Source: Polyangiaceae bacterium
Lineage (GTDB): Bacteria; Myxococcota_A; Polyangia; Polyangiales; Polyangiaceae
Assembly (NCBI GenBank): GCA_029266615.1
Contig: JAQSWN010000084.1
Span: 1-33,942 of the forward strand
DNA length: 33,942 nt
Direction: 5' to 3'
Each line of letters opens with the position of its first letter. Positions within the stretch are counted from its first letter, which is position 1. Made by a program: the position numbers and the translations under genes. Under the pieces are notes generated by a model that saw only the letters and a list, made by a program, of their open reading frames with translations, made no database searches and was not told the origin of the DNA. This document shows, in pieces, positions 15,169-23,302 of the stretch.

Positions 15169-16844
15169 CCGCTGGCGCGGTCACTCACCAACCGCCGCGC
15201 GACCCACACCGCCGTCGCCAACAGCAACATCGCCCAAACCCCGAGCGCGCCGGCTAAGAGCCGTCCTTCGCCGATGAGCTGGGAGAGCTCGTAGATGGCC
15301 TTGGTGATGGGGAAGTGGCGCTCTTGCTGCGCCAAAATCAGCGAATCCGACACTTCCAGCATCGAGAGCGCGAAGGCGAACAAGCCGCCCGCGAGGAGGT
15401 GGGGAAGCACGAGCGGGAGGGTCACGCGCCAGAGCGTGCGCGGCGGGGGCGCGCCGAGGCTCTGTGCCGCGTCCTCCACGCTACGGCTCATCTGCAAGAG
15501 CCCGGCCTCGGCGGAGCGCAGCACGAACGGGAGCCGGCGCATTGCGTACGCCACGACCAGCAGCACCGTCGGGTCCCGCGCCGGGTTGAACATGTCCAGC
15601 GGCCGACCCTCCCTCGAAATCGCCAAGTACCCGAAGGCCATCACGAGACCCGGCACCGAAAGCGGCAACATCGCCAAGATGTCCAAGAGCTTGCGACCGG
15701 GCGCGTTGCTGCGCACCACGACCCACGCAATCGCGAAGCCGAGCACCAAGTCCAACGCCGTCGCGAGCGCTACGTAGCGCAAGCTCTGCGCGATGGACGG
15801 GACGACCCACGCGTGCCCGAGCGCGTTCCGATAATGATCGAGCGTCAACGCCGTCGGCAGCACGCTCGCGTGCCAATCCCGAGAGGAGGCGAGCAGCACC
15901 ACCGCGAGGTTCGGCAGGGCGGCGGTGAGCAAGACGAGCAGGGCGAAGCCGGTGCAAGCCCAACCCGCCGCGCCCCGCAGGTGCCGTCGTTCACGGCGGG
16001 CCGCGCCTTTGACGCCTGCGTTCACGTCCAGCCGGCGCAGGAGCAGCCGGCTCAGACCATACAAACTCACGGTGGCGAGGAGCGCTATCGTGACCAGCCC
16101 GTACACGAACGGATTTTGCCCGATGTCCTTCAGACCAACGAAAATTTGGACGGAGGTGACGCGGTCGTAGTCGCAGAGCAGCGGAACACCGAGCTCCGTG
16201 AGGGACCAGATGAAGATGATGGTGAGCGACGCGAACAAGCTCGGCGCGGTGAGCGGCAAAGTGACGCGCCATAGCTTACGTAAGCCGTGGGCACCGAGCG
16301 TCTCCGCCGCGCGCTCTAGCTCTGGATTTTGGCCCGCGAGCGACGCTGACAAGTTGAAGTACAGCACCGGGTAGAGGTGCAGTGCGGTGAGCGTGATCAC
16401 CGCGAAATAGCGGCCGTCGCGCAGCCAGTCCACGGGGGCGCTCGGATCCGAGAGCCCGACGCTGGCAAGGGCGGCGTTGAGCGCACCGTTAGGCCCCAAG
16501 AGTCGCTGAATACCGAGCGCGCCCACGAACGGCGGGACGAAGAGGGGCAGGGGAATGAGGGCCGAGAGCCAGCGTCGCCCCGGAAACTCCCAGCGCGCAA
16601 ACACGAGTGACAGCGGAATGCCGACCAGCGCGCAAAGCACGGTCGCGCCGATCGCGACGCCCAGGGTGTTGCGGAACCCCTCTAGGTACGTGGGGTTCTG
16701 GAACACCGCGGTCACGTACGCGAGGGTGAGCCGACCCTGCTGATCGACGAACGCGCCGCGCATGCTTTCCATGAGCGGCCACAGGAAAAATACCGCGAAA
16801 ATGAGGGCGACGGCCGGGAGCAGCCAGTTGGACGGGTTCCTCAC
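15153..16844 (-). CDS. ABC transporter permease, two fused permease domains (Fbp/Thi type)
   Basis: A 563-residue inner-membrane protein with about 12 hydrophobic segments, made of two tandem binding-protein-dependent permease domains. Each half carries an EAA-type coupling loop: ELERAAETLGAHGLRKLWRV in the first half and a SVEDAAQSLGAPPPRTLWRV stretch in the second. This architecture is typical of iron(III) (FbpB), thiamine and 2-aminoethylphosphonate importers. The GTG start at 16844 overlaps the stop of the solute-binding protein gene (GTGA), so translation is probably coupled. It is the last gene of the ATPase - binding protein - permease operon. Confidence 0.93.
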   Translation of the reverse strand: MRNPSNWLLPAVALIFAVFFLWPLMESMRGAFVDQQGRLTLAYVTAVFQNPTYLEGFRNTLGVAIGATVLCALVGIPLSLVFARWEFPGRRWLSALIPLPLFVPPFVGALGIQRLLGPNGALNAALASVGLSDPSAPVDWLRDGRYFAVITLTALHLYPVLYFNLSASLAGQNPELERAAETLGAHGLRKLWRVTLPLTAPSLFASLTIIFIWSLTELGVPLLCDYDRVTSVQIFVGLKDIGQNPFVYGLVTIALLATVSLYGLSRLLLRRLDVNAGVKGAARRERRHLRGAAGWACTGFALLVLLTAALPNLAVVLLASSRDWHASVLPTALTLDHYRNALGHAWVVPSIAQSLRYVALATALDLVLGFAIAWVVVRSNAPGRKLLDILAMLPLSVPGLVMAFGYLAISREGRPLDMFNPARDPTVLLVVAYAMRRLPFVLRSAEAGLLQMSRSVEDAAQSLGAPPPRTLWRVTLPLVLPHLLAGGLFAFALSMLEVSDSLILAQQERHFPITKAIYELSQLIGEGRLLAGALGVWAMLLLATAVWVARRLVSDRASGYSEV

Positions 16845-18436
16845 TGACCGCTCCGAGCGAGGTCGGTCACGCGCTCGTAATGGGCCTTGAGAGCCGTGAC
16901 GAGGCGGTTTTGGAGCGCCACCTCGCGCAGCGGATCGCCGCTGGCGAGCGCCGGCGCTATTTCGTCTTTGACGACCGCGTAGGAAACGAGCGACATGTCT
17001 TCGAACAGGGCCTTCGCTCGCGGTGGGTTCCCGCTTTCGCGCAGCGCCGCGGAGGCGTCGTGGAGCTCACTCTCGGTGTCGACGCACATCAGCCGAATGA
17101 CGAACGAGATCGCCCGGAAGAGCGGCCCGGTCCACGCCGCTTGATACGTGAAGGTGCGCGCGGCCACGTACGGATTTTCGTCTGGATCCGACAGCAGCGA
17201 GCGTCGCGCCGGCTCGAACATGACCGGCAAAATCGGCGTACGACGCAGAGCGTAGCGCTCGGGTCCGCCGGGGACACCACGCTTGTAGGCCCACATCGCT
17301 TGCCCCTCCGGGCTCAACACGAAGTCGATGAAGGTCTTGGCCAGCGCCGGTGCGGGGGCGCCCCGCAGCAAGCCTATGGGATCGGCGCCCATCGAGCTGC
17401 CGCTGTCCGGCAGCACGAAGCGGAGCCGCTGTGCGGCGCCGGGCCCTTCGCTCTCGAAGCGGCCGTAAAAGTCGATGCACATGCCGATCGCGGCGCTGCC
17501 GCTTTGCACGTCTTGCACGACCTTCGTCGCTTGATCGCTGAAGTAGCGAGAAACGCCGCCAATCTGGCGGATCAGCCGCATTCCGTCGTCGAACCCCCGC
17601 GCAAGCGCGAGCGCCTCTTGAGGCGTGCCTTTCGCGGGCGAGCTCGCGGCAGCCATGGCGTCGCTCATGGCCTGCTGCACGATCATTTCGAACGCCTTGT
17701 TGGCGGAGCCGCTCTTGCTCGGATCTGCGAGCGCGACCTTCCCCGCGAGCCGTGGATCGGCCAGGTCGCGCCAGCGGCTCGGCGGTCGATCGATGCCAGC
17801 CTGTCGTAACGCTTCCGGGTTGTAGCAGATGCCGAAACCAGACACGCAAGTCCCCACCCACCGACCTTGCTTGTCCCAGTACGGCTCGCCGCCGACAGTC
17901 TGCGGGATGGCGCCTTCCCCGAATAGGTGAGGGTGACGCTCGGCGACACCCGCATTTACCAGGCGCCCCGCCGCGGCGTGCTGCGAGAAATCGTAGCTGC
18001 CGCCGCCGAACAGCACGTCGATGTTGATGCTTACGTCCGACTCGAGAAACATCCGGCGGGCGCGGGCGGCTTCGTCCGTGCCTTCCGTCCCTTGCTTGGG
18101 GTTGGCGAACGCCAGCGCGCCGCGCTCGCTGAGCGAGCTTCCGGTCTGCGCCGCGTAGTATTGCTCGAACGCGGAGCGGTACTCGGACGACAAGTACCGC
18201 GCGATTTCGGTAGTTCCGCCGGGGTTACGCCAGTCCAGGCGGACCGGCTTCTGGCCACTGCGCTCCAAAAACTGCCGGAAGCCCCGCGTCATTTCATAAC
18301 GAATGGCTTCGTTGTGGGGCGTGAGCAGCACCAAGCGCCGGGACGTTTCCGGCTCTGCCGTGAGCTTGGGGCGGAGCGCGAACGGCACGATTAGCAGCGC
18401 CGCCAGCGCGACTAGGCCCGGCAGCGCCGCCTTCAT
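16841..18436 (-). CDS. ABC transporter extracellular solute-binding protein, membrane-anchored
   Basis: A 531-residue protein. The ATG at 18436 overlaps the stop of the ATPase gene (ATGA) and gives an N-terminal hydrophobic segment (LPGLVALAALLIVPFAL) with no lipobox and no clear signal-peptidase site, so it may stay membrane-anchored. The mature part follows the iron/polyamine binding-protein pattern: LVLLTPHNEAIRYEMTRGF at the start, GTCVSGFGICYNPEALRQAG mid-way, WRDLADPRLAGKVALADPSK after it, then TFIDFVLSPEGQAMWAYKRG. It is considerably longer than the usual 330-350 residues, with an extra C-terminal helical region of about 150 residues. The ligand is not decidable from sequence; iron(III) or a phosphorus compound are the usual choices for this transporter type. 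Confidence 0.88.
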   Translation of the reverse strand: MKAALPGLVALAALLIVPFALRPKLTAEPETSRRLVLLTPHNEAIRYEMTRGFRQFLERSGQKPVRLDWRNPGGTTEIARYLSSEYRSAFEQYYAAQTGSSLSERGALAFANPKQGTEGTDEAARARRMFLESDVSINIDVLFGGGSYDFSQHAAAGRLVNAGVAERHPHLFGEGAIPQTVGGEPYWDKQGRWVGTCVSGFGICYNPEALRQAGIDRPPSRWRDLADPRLAGKVALADPSKSGSANKAFEMIVQQAMSDAMAAASSPAKGTPQEALALARGFDDGMRLIRQIGGVSRYFSDQATKVVQDVQSGSAAIGMCIDFYGRFESEGPGAAQRLRFVLPDSGSSMGADPIGLLRGAPAPALAKTFIDFVLSPEGQAMWAYKRGVPGGPERYALRRTPILPVMFEPARRSLLSDPDENPYVAARTFTYQAAWTGPLFRAISFVIRLMCVDTESELHDASAALRESGNPPRAKALFEDMSLVSYAVVKDEIAPALASGDPLREVALQNRLVTALKAHYERVTDLARSGQ

Positions 18437-19515
18437 GGGCGATGGTCCGGCTCGAGTAGCACGACGTCTGCAGGGCGGATTTGCGCCCACAGCTCAGTGC
18501 CGGAGCCATGGCGATCGGGTAGGTGAGGGTTGAGCTCGTAGGCACGCAGGTTGACGCCGCGGTGCGAAATCTCGTGTTCGCAAAGCTCCCCCAAGTAGCT
18601 GCTGCGCTCTGCCTGGACCGCGAAGGCGTCTTCCGCGTCGCGCGTGCCGGAGAGACGAATGGCCTCCGGTCGGATCGACAGCAACGCGGCTTGCCCCGGC
18701 TCGAAGCCATCGCGCGCCTCGGCCAGCAGCCTGAGCGCTCCGGTCTCCACTTCCAGCAGCCCTCCGCGTCGCGCGAGCACGCGACCCTCCAGCAAGTTGG
18801 TTTCGCCCAGGAACGTGGCCACGCTGCGTGAGCGCGGGGAGCGGTACACCTCCCACGGCGAACCGACTTGCTCCAGCCGCCCGGCCCTCATGACCGCGAT
18901 GCGGTCCGCGATCGCGAGCGCCTCTTTCTGGTCGTGCGTGACGTACAGGGTCGTGAGGCCGTGCTCCTTGCAGACGCGACGGATTTCCTCGCGCATGCTG
19001 TGGCGAAGCCCAGCGTCCAGGTTGGACAGCGGCTCATCCAACAACAAGCAGCGTGGCCGCGTGACCAGCGCGCGGGCGAGCGCCACGCGTTGCTGCTCGC
19101 CGCCGGAGAGCTGGTCCACCCGCCGCCCCGAAAATCCGCCCATTTTTACGTCGGAGAGCGCGCGCTCGATGCGCTCGGCGATCTCGGCCTTGGGTCGCTT
19201 CTGCTCGCGGAGGCCGAAGGCGACGTTCTCCCCCACCGAGAGGTGAGGGAACAGCGCGAAGCTCTGAAACACCATGCCAATTTGCCGACGATGCGGCGGC
19301 ACCAGGGTCACGTCCTCGCCGTCGAACAGCACCCGGCCGGCTTGGGGGGTGACGAAGCCGGCGATTGTGCGGAGCAGCGTGCTCTTGCCGCAGCCGCTCG
19401 GCCCGAGCAGGAGAAGGAGCTCGCCGGGCTCGACGCTCAAGCTCACCGAGCGTAACGCCGCGGTGTCGCCGAAGCTGACGGCGACCCCTTCTACGGCGAT
19501 GGCGATCTTCGTCAA
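18433..19515 (-). CDS. ABC transporter ATP-binding protein (Fbp/Pot type)
   Basis: A complete 360-residue ATPase. The Walker A is GPSGCGKST (38-46), the Q-loop lies in GMVFQSFALFPHLSV, the signature is LSGGEQQRVALARAL, the Walker B is CLLLDEPLSNLDAGL, and the switch His is in LYVTHDQKEALAIADR. The last ~120 residues form a TOBE-type regulatory domain (LLSIRPEAIRLSG). This layout matches FbpC/PotA-like importers. The gene begins 3 bp after the TerB-like gene and ends overlapping the solute-binding protein gene, so the group is clearly an operon. Confidence 0.95.
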   Translation of the reverse strand: MTKIAIAVEGVAVSFGDTAALRSVSLSVEPGELLLLLGPSGCGKSTLLRTIAGFVTPQAGRVLFDGEDVTLVPPHRRQIGMVFQSFALFPHLSVGENVAFGLREQKRPKAEIAERIERALSDVKMGGFSGRRVDQLSGGEQQRVALARALVTRPRCLLLDEPLSNLDAGLRHSMREEIRRVCKEHGLTTLYVTHDQKEALAIADRIAVMRAGRLEQVGSPWEVYRSPRSRSVATFLGETNLLEGRVLARRGGLLEVETGALRLLAEARDGFEPGQAALLSIRPEAIRLSGTRDAEDAFAVQAERSSYLGELCEHEISHRGVNLRAYELNPHLPDRHGSGTELWAQIRPADVVLLEPDHRP

Positions 19516-19518
19516 GAC

Positions 19519-19875
19519 TCAGCCTGCAGCGCCGATTCGCTGCGGTAGCTCCCACAGCGTCGCTAGCTCGTTCAAGAGCGCCCCTTCGCTCTCCGCGATG
19601 GTGCCTTGGATTGCCATTCCGTACACGAGCTCGAACACGATTTCGCGCGCGTCTTGACGGTCGATGCTGGCGGCGGCGCGCAGGATCGACGACCCGTCCG
19701 AAAGCGAAGCCGCCTGGTCGCGCGCGGCGTCGAAGCGCTCGGGGCCAATCTCGTCCGCGATTTGCTCGAGCAGCTCGAGCTCTTCCTGCGAAACGCTGCC
19801 GTCCATGCGGGCCATCAACCCGACCAGCGCCAAGAGCACGACTTGTTCGGGCTGCGACAGATCATCCAGGGTCAT
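19519..19875 (-). CDS. TerB-like helical protein
   Basis: A 118-residue acidic, all-helical protein. The MARMDGSVSQEELELLEQIA segment (21-40) and the later EIVFELVYGMAIQGTIAESE (78-97) match the TerB/DjlA-N-terminal fold, in which each half carries a short acidic loop (MDGSVS; the second loop here is QGTIAE). TerB-like proteins bind metals or membranes in tellurite-resistance complexes, but most stand-alone members have no known job. Only 3 bp separate it from the ABC ATPase gene, so it is probably the first gene of that operon or is co-transcribed with the START-domain gene 41 bp upstream. Confidence 0.75.
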   Translation of the reverse strand: MTLDDLSQPEQVVLLALVGLMARMDGSVSQEELELLEQIADEIGPERFDAARDQAASLSDGSSILRAAASIDRQDAREIVFELVYGMAIQGTIAESEGALLNELATLWELPQRIGAAG

Positions 19876-19916
19876 TGGCGACCCTTCGTAACACGCCGGA
19901 GGGCCCGAGAGAACGT

Positions 19917-20630
19917 CTACTGCAAGAAGCCCTCGCGGGTGAGTCGATCCACCACGCGCTTGTCGTCCTTGATGTCCGGCTTCGCGACCTGCTTGCGCAG
20001 CGCCGTGAGTGTCTTATGGGGCCAGCTCTTTTGCACCATGTTCACGATGAAGGTCGGCACCGCTCCCTTCGGGTCCACGACGACCTCGGCGACCACGAGG
20101 GTGCCTTTCGTCTTGGTGCCGTCCTTGTTGGTGCGCTCGGCCATGGTCAGCTCGAATTTCCCGGACTTGAAGCTGCCGCGAACGTAGTCATCGTATTCGG
20201 GCGCAATCGGATCCGTCACTGAGTAGTAGCTGAACACGACCTTCTTCTTCGCGGGGTCGGTCGTGATGAGCGTTTTGAATACGAAGTCGCGATCCTTGAG
20301 CGGCGAGGGCGTCTTGTTGTGTTTGCAATTGACGGTCTCGCTCTCGCTGTTTTCGGGGATGACCTTCGTCTTGACCAAACGGTCGATCCACTCCGTGCTC
20401 CGCTTGCGATCCACGAGCACGCTGGCCACGCGCGCGATGGGCGCGGCGATGAAGCCTTCGCCACGCAGGCCGACGACGGAGGTGCCGGGCACGTCGCGCC
20501 GGTACATGCGAATGCCGTCTTCCTCGTCGAACTGCTCCCACTTCGCGGCGTCCTTGGGCGGATCCGCGTGGGCGACGGACGTGAGCGCGAAGGCGGCGAG
20601 CAACGTGACAAGGAGCGGACGAACACGCAT
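19917..20630 (-). CDS. Exported START-domain (SRPBCC) lipid-binding-like protein
   Basis: A 237-residue protein with a signal peptide (LLVTLLAAFALTSVAHA, cut near residue 22). The mature part has the helix-grip START pattern: WEQFDEEDGIRMYRRDVPGT (31-50), GEGFIAAPIARVASVLVDRK (57-76), SPLKDRDFVFKT (108-119) and VPTFIVNMVQKSWPHKTLTALRKQV near the C-terminus. START domains bind lipids or other hydrophobic ligands. Here the protein would act in the periplasm. The TerB-like gene follows after 41 bp, so it may be co-transcribed with the ABC operon. Its start faces the small lipoprotein gene across 88 bp. Confidence 0.88.
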   Translation of the reverse strand: MRVRPLLVTLLAAFALTSVAHADPPKDAAKWEQFDEEDGIRMYRRDVPGTSVVGLRGEGFIAAPIARVASVLVDRKRSTEWIDRLVKTKVIPENSESETVNCKHNKTPSPLKDRDFVFKTLITTDPAKKKVVFSYYSVTDPIAPEYDDYVRGSFKSGKFELTMAERTNKDGTKTKGTLVVAEVVVDPKGAVPTFIVNMVQKSWPHKTLTALRKQVAKPDIKDDKRVVDRLTREGFLQ

Positions 20631-20718
20631 GGCTTGGACCTCGGTACGCTAGCTTACCAAAAATACTTCCCAAGGCCCTGACGCGCGGCACCGTCTTACC
20701 GGGCGGAGAACAGCCCAC

Positions 20719-21114
20719 ATGCGTCACCTCTCGCTAACAGTCCTCACGGTTCTGTCGCTCACGGCCTGCGCGTCCAGCGGCGGCCCGCCCCGGCGTTTAG
20801 TCGACCCTGCTGCCGCTTCGGCGCGACTTCCTGCGCCGAACGGGCTGCCCCAGACCCCGCGTGAGACCTTGGCGGAAGCGGACCGCGCCTACATCTCGCG
20901 ACTGGGCGCCACGCGCGGGGGTCGTTTTGACACAGAACGGCAAATTCAAATACTGACGCGCGCGGTCGAGCTGTACACGCAGTTCTTGGAGCGAGCGGCC
21001 GGTCACCCCGAGCTTTTGCCGGCGGTACGCAAGAGTGAAGAGCGGCGCGCCGACGCGCGCGACACCATCACCTTCTTGGAACAATCACTCCGCGACGGAG
21101 CGCAGTCGCCGTAG
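20719..21114 (+). CDS. Small lipoprotein, unknown
   Basis: A 131-residue protein with a lipoprotein leader (TVLTVLSLTAC, Cys17) followed by a Gly/Pro-rich linker. The rest is helical: a pair of amphipathic helices around residues 70-95 (RQIQILTRAVELYTQFLERA) and 100-125 resembles a single TPR-like hairpin, but no family is recognised. A GGAGAA box lies about nine bases before the ATG. The promoter is expected in the AT-rich run upstream (about 20655-20672). It converges on the reductase-like gene 9 bp downstream. Confidence 0.7.
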   Translation: MRHLSLTVLTVLSLTACASSGGPPRRLVDPAAASARLPAPNGLPQTPRETLAEADRAYISRLGATRGGRFDTERQIQILTRAVELYTQFLERAAGHPELLPAVRKSEERRADARDTITFLEQSLRDGAQSP

Positions 21115-21123
21115 CGGCGGGGC

Positions 21124-21843
21124 TCAGCCGGACTTGCGATCGGAGAGCGGGAGCAGGCTGAACGGCGAGATGCGCAGCCGCACGCAGCTGCCGGGCTCGT
21201 CCGACGAGAAGGGGAGGAGAGAGGGGCGCGGCGCGGGCGTGGAGGAGCGGGCCGTCTCGTCGTTCGCGGCCGCAAGTTGGAAGGCGACCAGCTGTTCTTC
21301 CAGAATACGCTCGGCGCTGAGCGCCTCGATCTGCCGTGAGGCGCGCGTGGAGTGGGGTGCGGAAAGCTCCGTTTCGCTCTCGCTGCGGTCGGCGGTGGAG
21401 AGGGCCAAGGCAAAGAGCTCACGCAAGTCGTCGCTCAACGTGGAGAATCGGCGCGCCTGCGTGGACGCGGCTTGAATGGCGCTCGCGTACGAGACGCCGT
21501 GCTCCGTCGACTCCAAGCCCGCGGCTTGTCGCAGCATGTGTCGTACGGCGGCGTGACCGGAGGCCTCTCGCGTGCGAATGCGCTCGAAGCCTTCCAGGTT
21601 CCTCCCCAGCGCCCACAGGCTCTCGAGAAGCGGCTTGAATGCCGCGCGGCGACCCGCGTCGCTCGAGTAGAGATCGACGGAGTCAGGTCCGCAGACGATC
21701 GCGAGCGGAGCGCCGGCGGCTCTGGCCCGTTCGAGCCAATGCTCCACATCCGTTGGACCGAGCTCGAGCACGGCTCGCAAGCTGTTAGGGGCCGAGTGAA
21801 GGTCGATCGAGAGTAGGTGAAGGGAGCTGCCAGGGGTGGCCAT
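21124..21843 (-). CDS. Glutamyl-tRNA-reductase-like protein lacking catalytic Cys and NADPH domain
   Basis: A 239-residue protein (ATG at 21843, GAGG just upstream; a TTG six codons earlier is less likely). Compared by eye with HemA, residues 8-160 align along the catalytic domain: LLSIDLHSAPNSLR for LLALGINHKTAPVSLR, DSVDLYSS for NRTELYLS, AVRHMLRQAAGLEST for AVSHLMRVASGLDSL, and a LELF-like helix ending SESETEL for VRTETDI. At the position of the catalytic cysteine (in STCNR) there is Pro53; a Cys sits two residues earlier (C51). The NADPH-binding domain is absent: ALSAERILEEQLVAF (174-188) resembles the start of the HemA spinal helix. The C-terminal 45 residues are Ser/Pro-rich. Function unknown; probably not a reductase. 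Confidence 0.7.
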   Translation of the reverse strand: MATPGSSLHLLSIDLHSAPNSLRAVLELGPTDVEHWLERARAAGAPLAIVCGPDSVDLYSSDAGRRAAFKPLLESLWALGRNLEGFERIRTREASGHAAVRHMLRQAAGLESTEHGVSYASAIQAASTQARRFSTLSDDLRELFALALSTADRSESETELSAPHSTRASRQIEALSAERILEEQLVAFQLAAANDETARSSTPAPRPSLLPFSSDEPGSCVRLRISPFSLLPLSDRKSG

Positions 21844-21980
21844 GGGCCTCAGCCAACCCAACGGCTACCTTGGCGTCGGAGTTGAGGGCCTTACCCAGAT
21901 GGGTCCACAAAGACCGCCCCCCTGGGTCAAAATAGGTGGGACGGTGGGGTTTCTAGCCCACTTGGCCGGCGGACCTGGCC

Positions 21981-21986
21981 TATAGT
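21981..21986 (+). promoter_or_regulatory. Possible -10 box, leaderless start of LON-domain gene
   Basis: TATAGT lies eight bases before the ATG at 21994. If it is a -10 element, transcription would start at or within a base of the start codon, and there is no ribosome-binding site. A TTGGCC at 21962-21967 is too close for a standard -35. Supported only by the motif. Confidence 0.25.
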
Positions 21987-21993
21987 CATTCCG

Positions 21994-22668
21994 ATGGTGT
22001 TGCCTGAGCTCGAGGCCGGAGATCTCGCTGAGCTTTCGATTTTCCCGTTACCGAGCGTCGCGTTGTTCCCGGGGGCTCTGCTGCCGCTGCACGTGTTCGA
22101 GCCGCGTTATCGAGAGCTGGTGAAGGAGGCGCTCGCGGGGCGACGCATCTTCGCGGTCGCGCGACTTCAGCCCGGGTACGAGACGGACTACGAGGGTCGG
22201 CCGCCTATTTTCGATATTTGCGGCGTGGGCGCGATCGAAACCTACACGGAGCGTAAGGACGGCCGTTTCGACCTGGGCCTGCGCGGGCTTGCCCGAGTGC
22301 GGATCGTAGAAGAGCTGCCGCCGGTTCGCGCTTTCCGCCAGGTCCGCGCCGAACCGATGCGCGAGCTTTCGCCTGACCCCGCTCTGGTCGCAGCCTGGCA
22401 AAGTAAGCTGGGGACGTTGTGGCGCACGCTCGCGCCGCACCTTCCCGAGCCGGTCAGGGACCTCGCCGCGCTCACCCGCGACGCGGGCACGCCATCGGCC
22501 TACGCGGACCGGCTCGCGGCGGCGCTCGTGGCGGACCCGGAAGCGACTCAGCAGCTGCTCAGCGAGGCGGATCCGAGCGAAAGGCTCCGGTTACTCACGG
22601 CTCGCGTGCAGGAGCTGGTGGACTCGCTCACGCCGCCGAGCGTCGCCAAAGACCGCGCGCTGAACTAA
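21994..22668 (+). CDS. LON peptidase substrate-binding-domain protein
   Basis: A 224-residue stand-alone copy of the N-terminal LON domain (PF02190 type). The typical opening IFPLPSVALFPGALLPLHVFEPRYREL lies at about residues 16-42, then GRRIFAVARL (49-58), and a hydrophobic-charged core through GLARVRIVEELPP (97-109). The helical half after residue 125 matches the usual C-terminal bundle. There is no ATPase or protease domain. Stand-alone members have no firm function; they may bind unfolded proteins or ligands. The uridine kinase gene follows after 9 bp, so the two are probably one transcription unit. Confidence 0.92.
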   Translation: MVLPELEAGDLAELSIFPLPSVALFPGALLPLHVFEPRYRELVKEALAGRRIFAVARLQPGYETDYEGRPPIFDICGVGAIETYTERKDGRFDLGLRGLARVRIVEELPPVRAFRQVRAEPMRELSPDPALVAAWQSKLGTLWRTLAPHLPEPVRDLAALTRDAGTPSAYADRLAAALVADPEATQQLLSEADPSERLRLLTARVQELVDSLTPPSVAKDRALN

Positions 22669-22677
22669 CCTGACGCC

Positions 22678-23301
22678 ATGCAACAGGCGCCGCTCCTGAT
22701 CGGAATCGCCGGTGGCACGGGCAGTGGCAAGTCGACGCTGGCGGCGGGCTTGATCGGCCAGCTCCACGGAGACGTCGCGGTGCTCGAGCACGACTGGTAC
22801 TACCGCGACCGCTCCGGGATGAGCGAAGCCGAGCGCGAGAACGTCAACTACGACGAGCCGGCCGCCCTCGACAACCAGCTCTTGGTGCAGCACCTCGCCG
22901 AGCTGAAGGCCGGGCGTGGCGTGGAGTGCCCGCAGTACGATTTCGCGACCCATACCCGGAAAGAGGCGACCCGTCGCGTGGTGCCGGCGCGCATCGTCGC
23001 GGTGGAGGGGATCTTGCTGTTCGCTATCCCGCAGCTTTGTGCGTCCTTCGACCTCAGGATATTCGTCGATACGGACGACGACATTCGTTTGATGCGCCGC
23101 ATCGCCCGGGACATCGTCGAGCGCCAGCGGGACATCGCTTCGATTCAGCATCAGTACTACTCGACGGTGCGTCCGATGCACGTGCTGCACGTTGCCCCCA
23201 GCAAGCGCCAAGCGCATCTCATCGTGCCCGAGGGCGGCGAGAACGCGCAGGCGCTGGACGTCATCGTCGGGCGGTTGAAGTACTTATTGCTCGGACACTA
23301 G
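22678..23301 (+). CDS. udk: Uridine kinase
   Basis: A 207-residue P-loop kinase of normal length for uridine/cytidine kinase. The Walker A is GIAGGTGSGKSTLA (9-22); VLEHDWYYRD (35-44) contains the base and phosphate contacts; NYDEPAALDNQLLVQHL (57-73) and PQYDFATHTR (81-90) are characteristic of Udk; VAVEGILLF (103-111) and RRIARDIVERQRD (139-151) supply the late strand and the lid. It phosphorylates uridine and cytidine with ATP or GTP in pyrimidine salvage. It is placed 9 bp after the LON-domain gene and ends one base before the convergent dCache-kinase gene. Confidence 0.95.
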   Translation: MQQAPLLIGIAGGTGSGKSTLAAGLIGQLHGDVAVLEHDWYYRDRSGMSEAERENVNYDEPAALDNQLLVQHLAELKAGRGVECPQYDFATHTRKEATRRVVPARIVAVEGILLFAIPQLCASFDLRIFVDTDDDIRLMRRIARDIVERQRDIASIQHQYYSTVRPMHVLHVAPSKRQAHLIVPEGGENAQALDVIVGRLKYLLLGH

Positions 23302-23302
23302 C

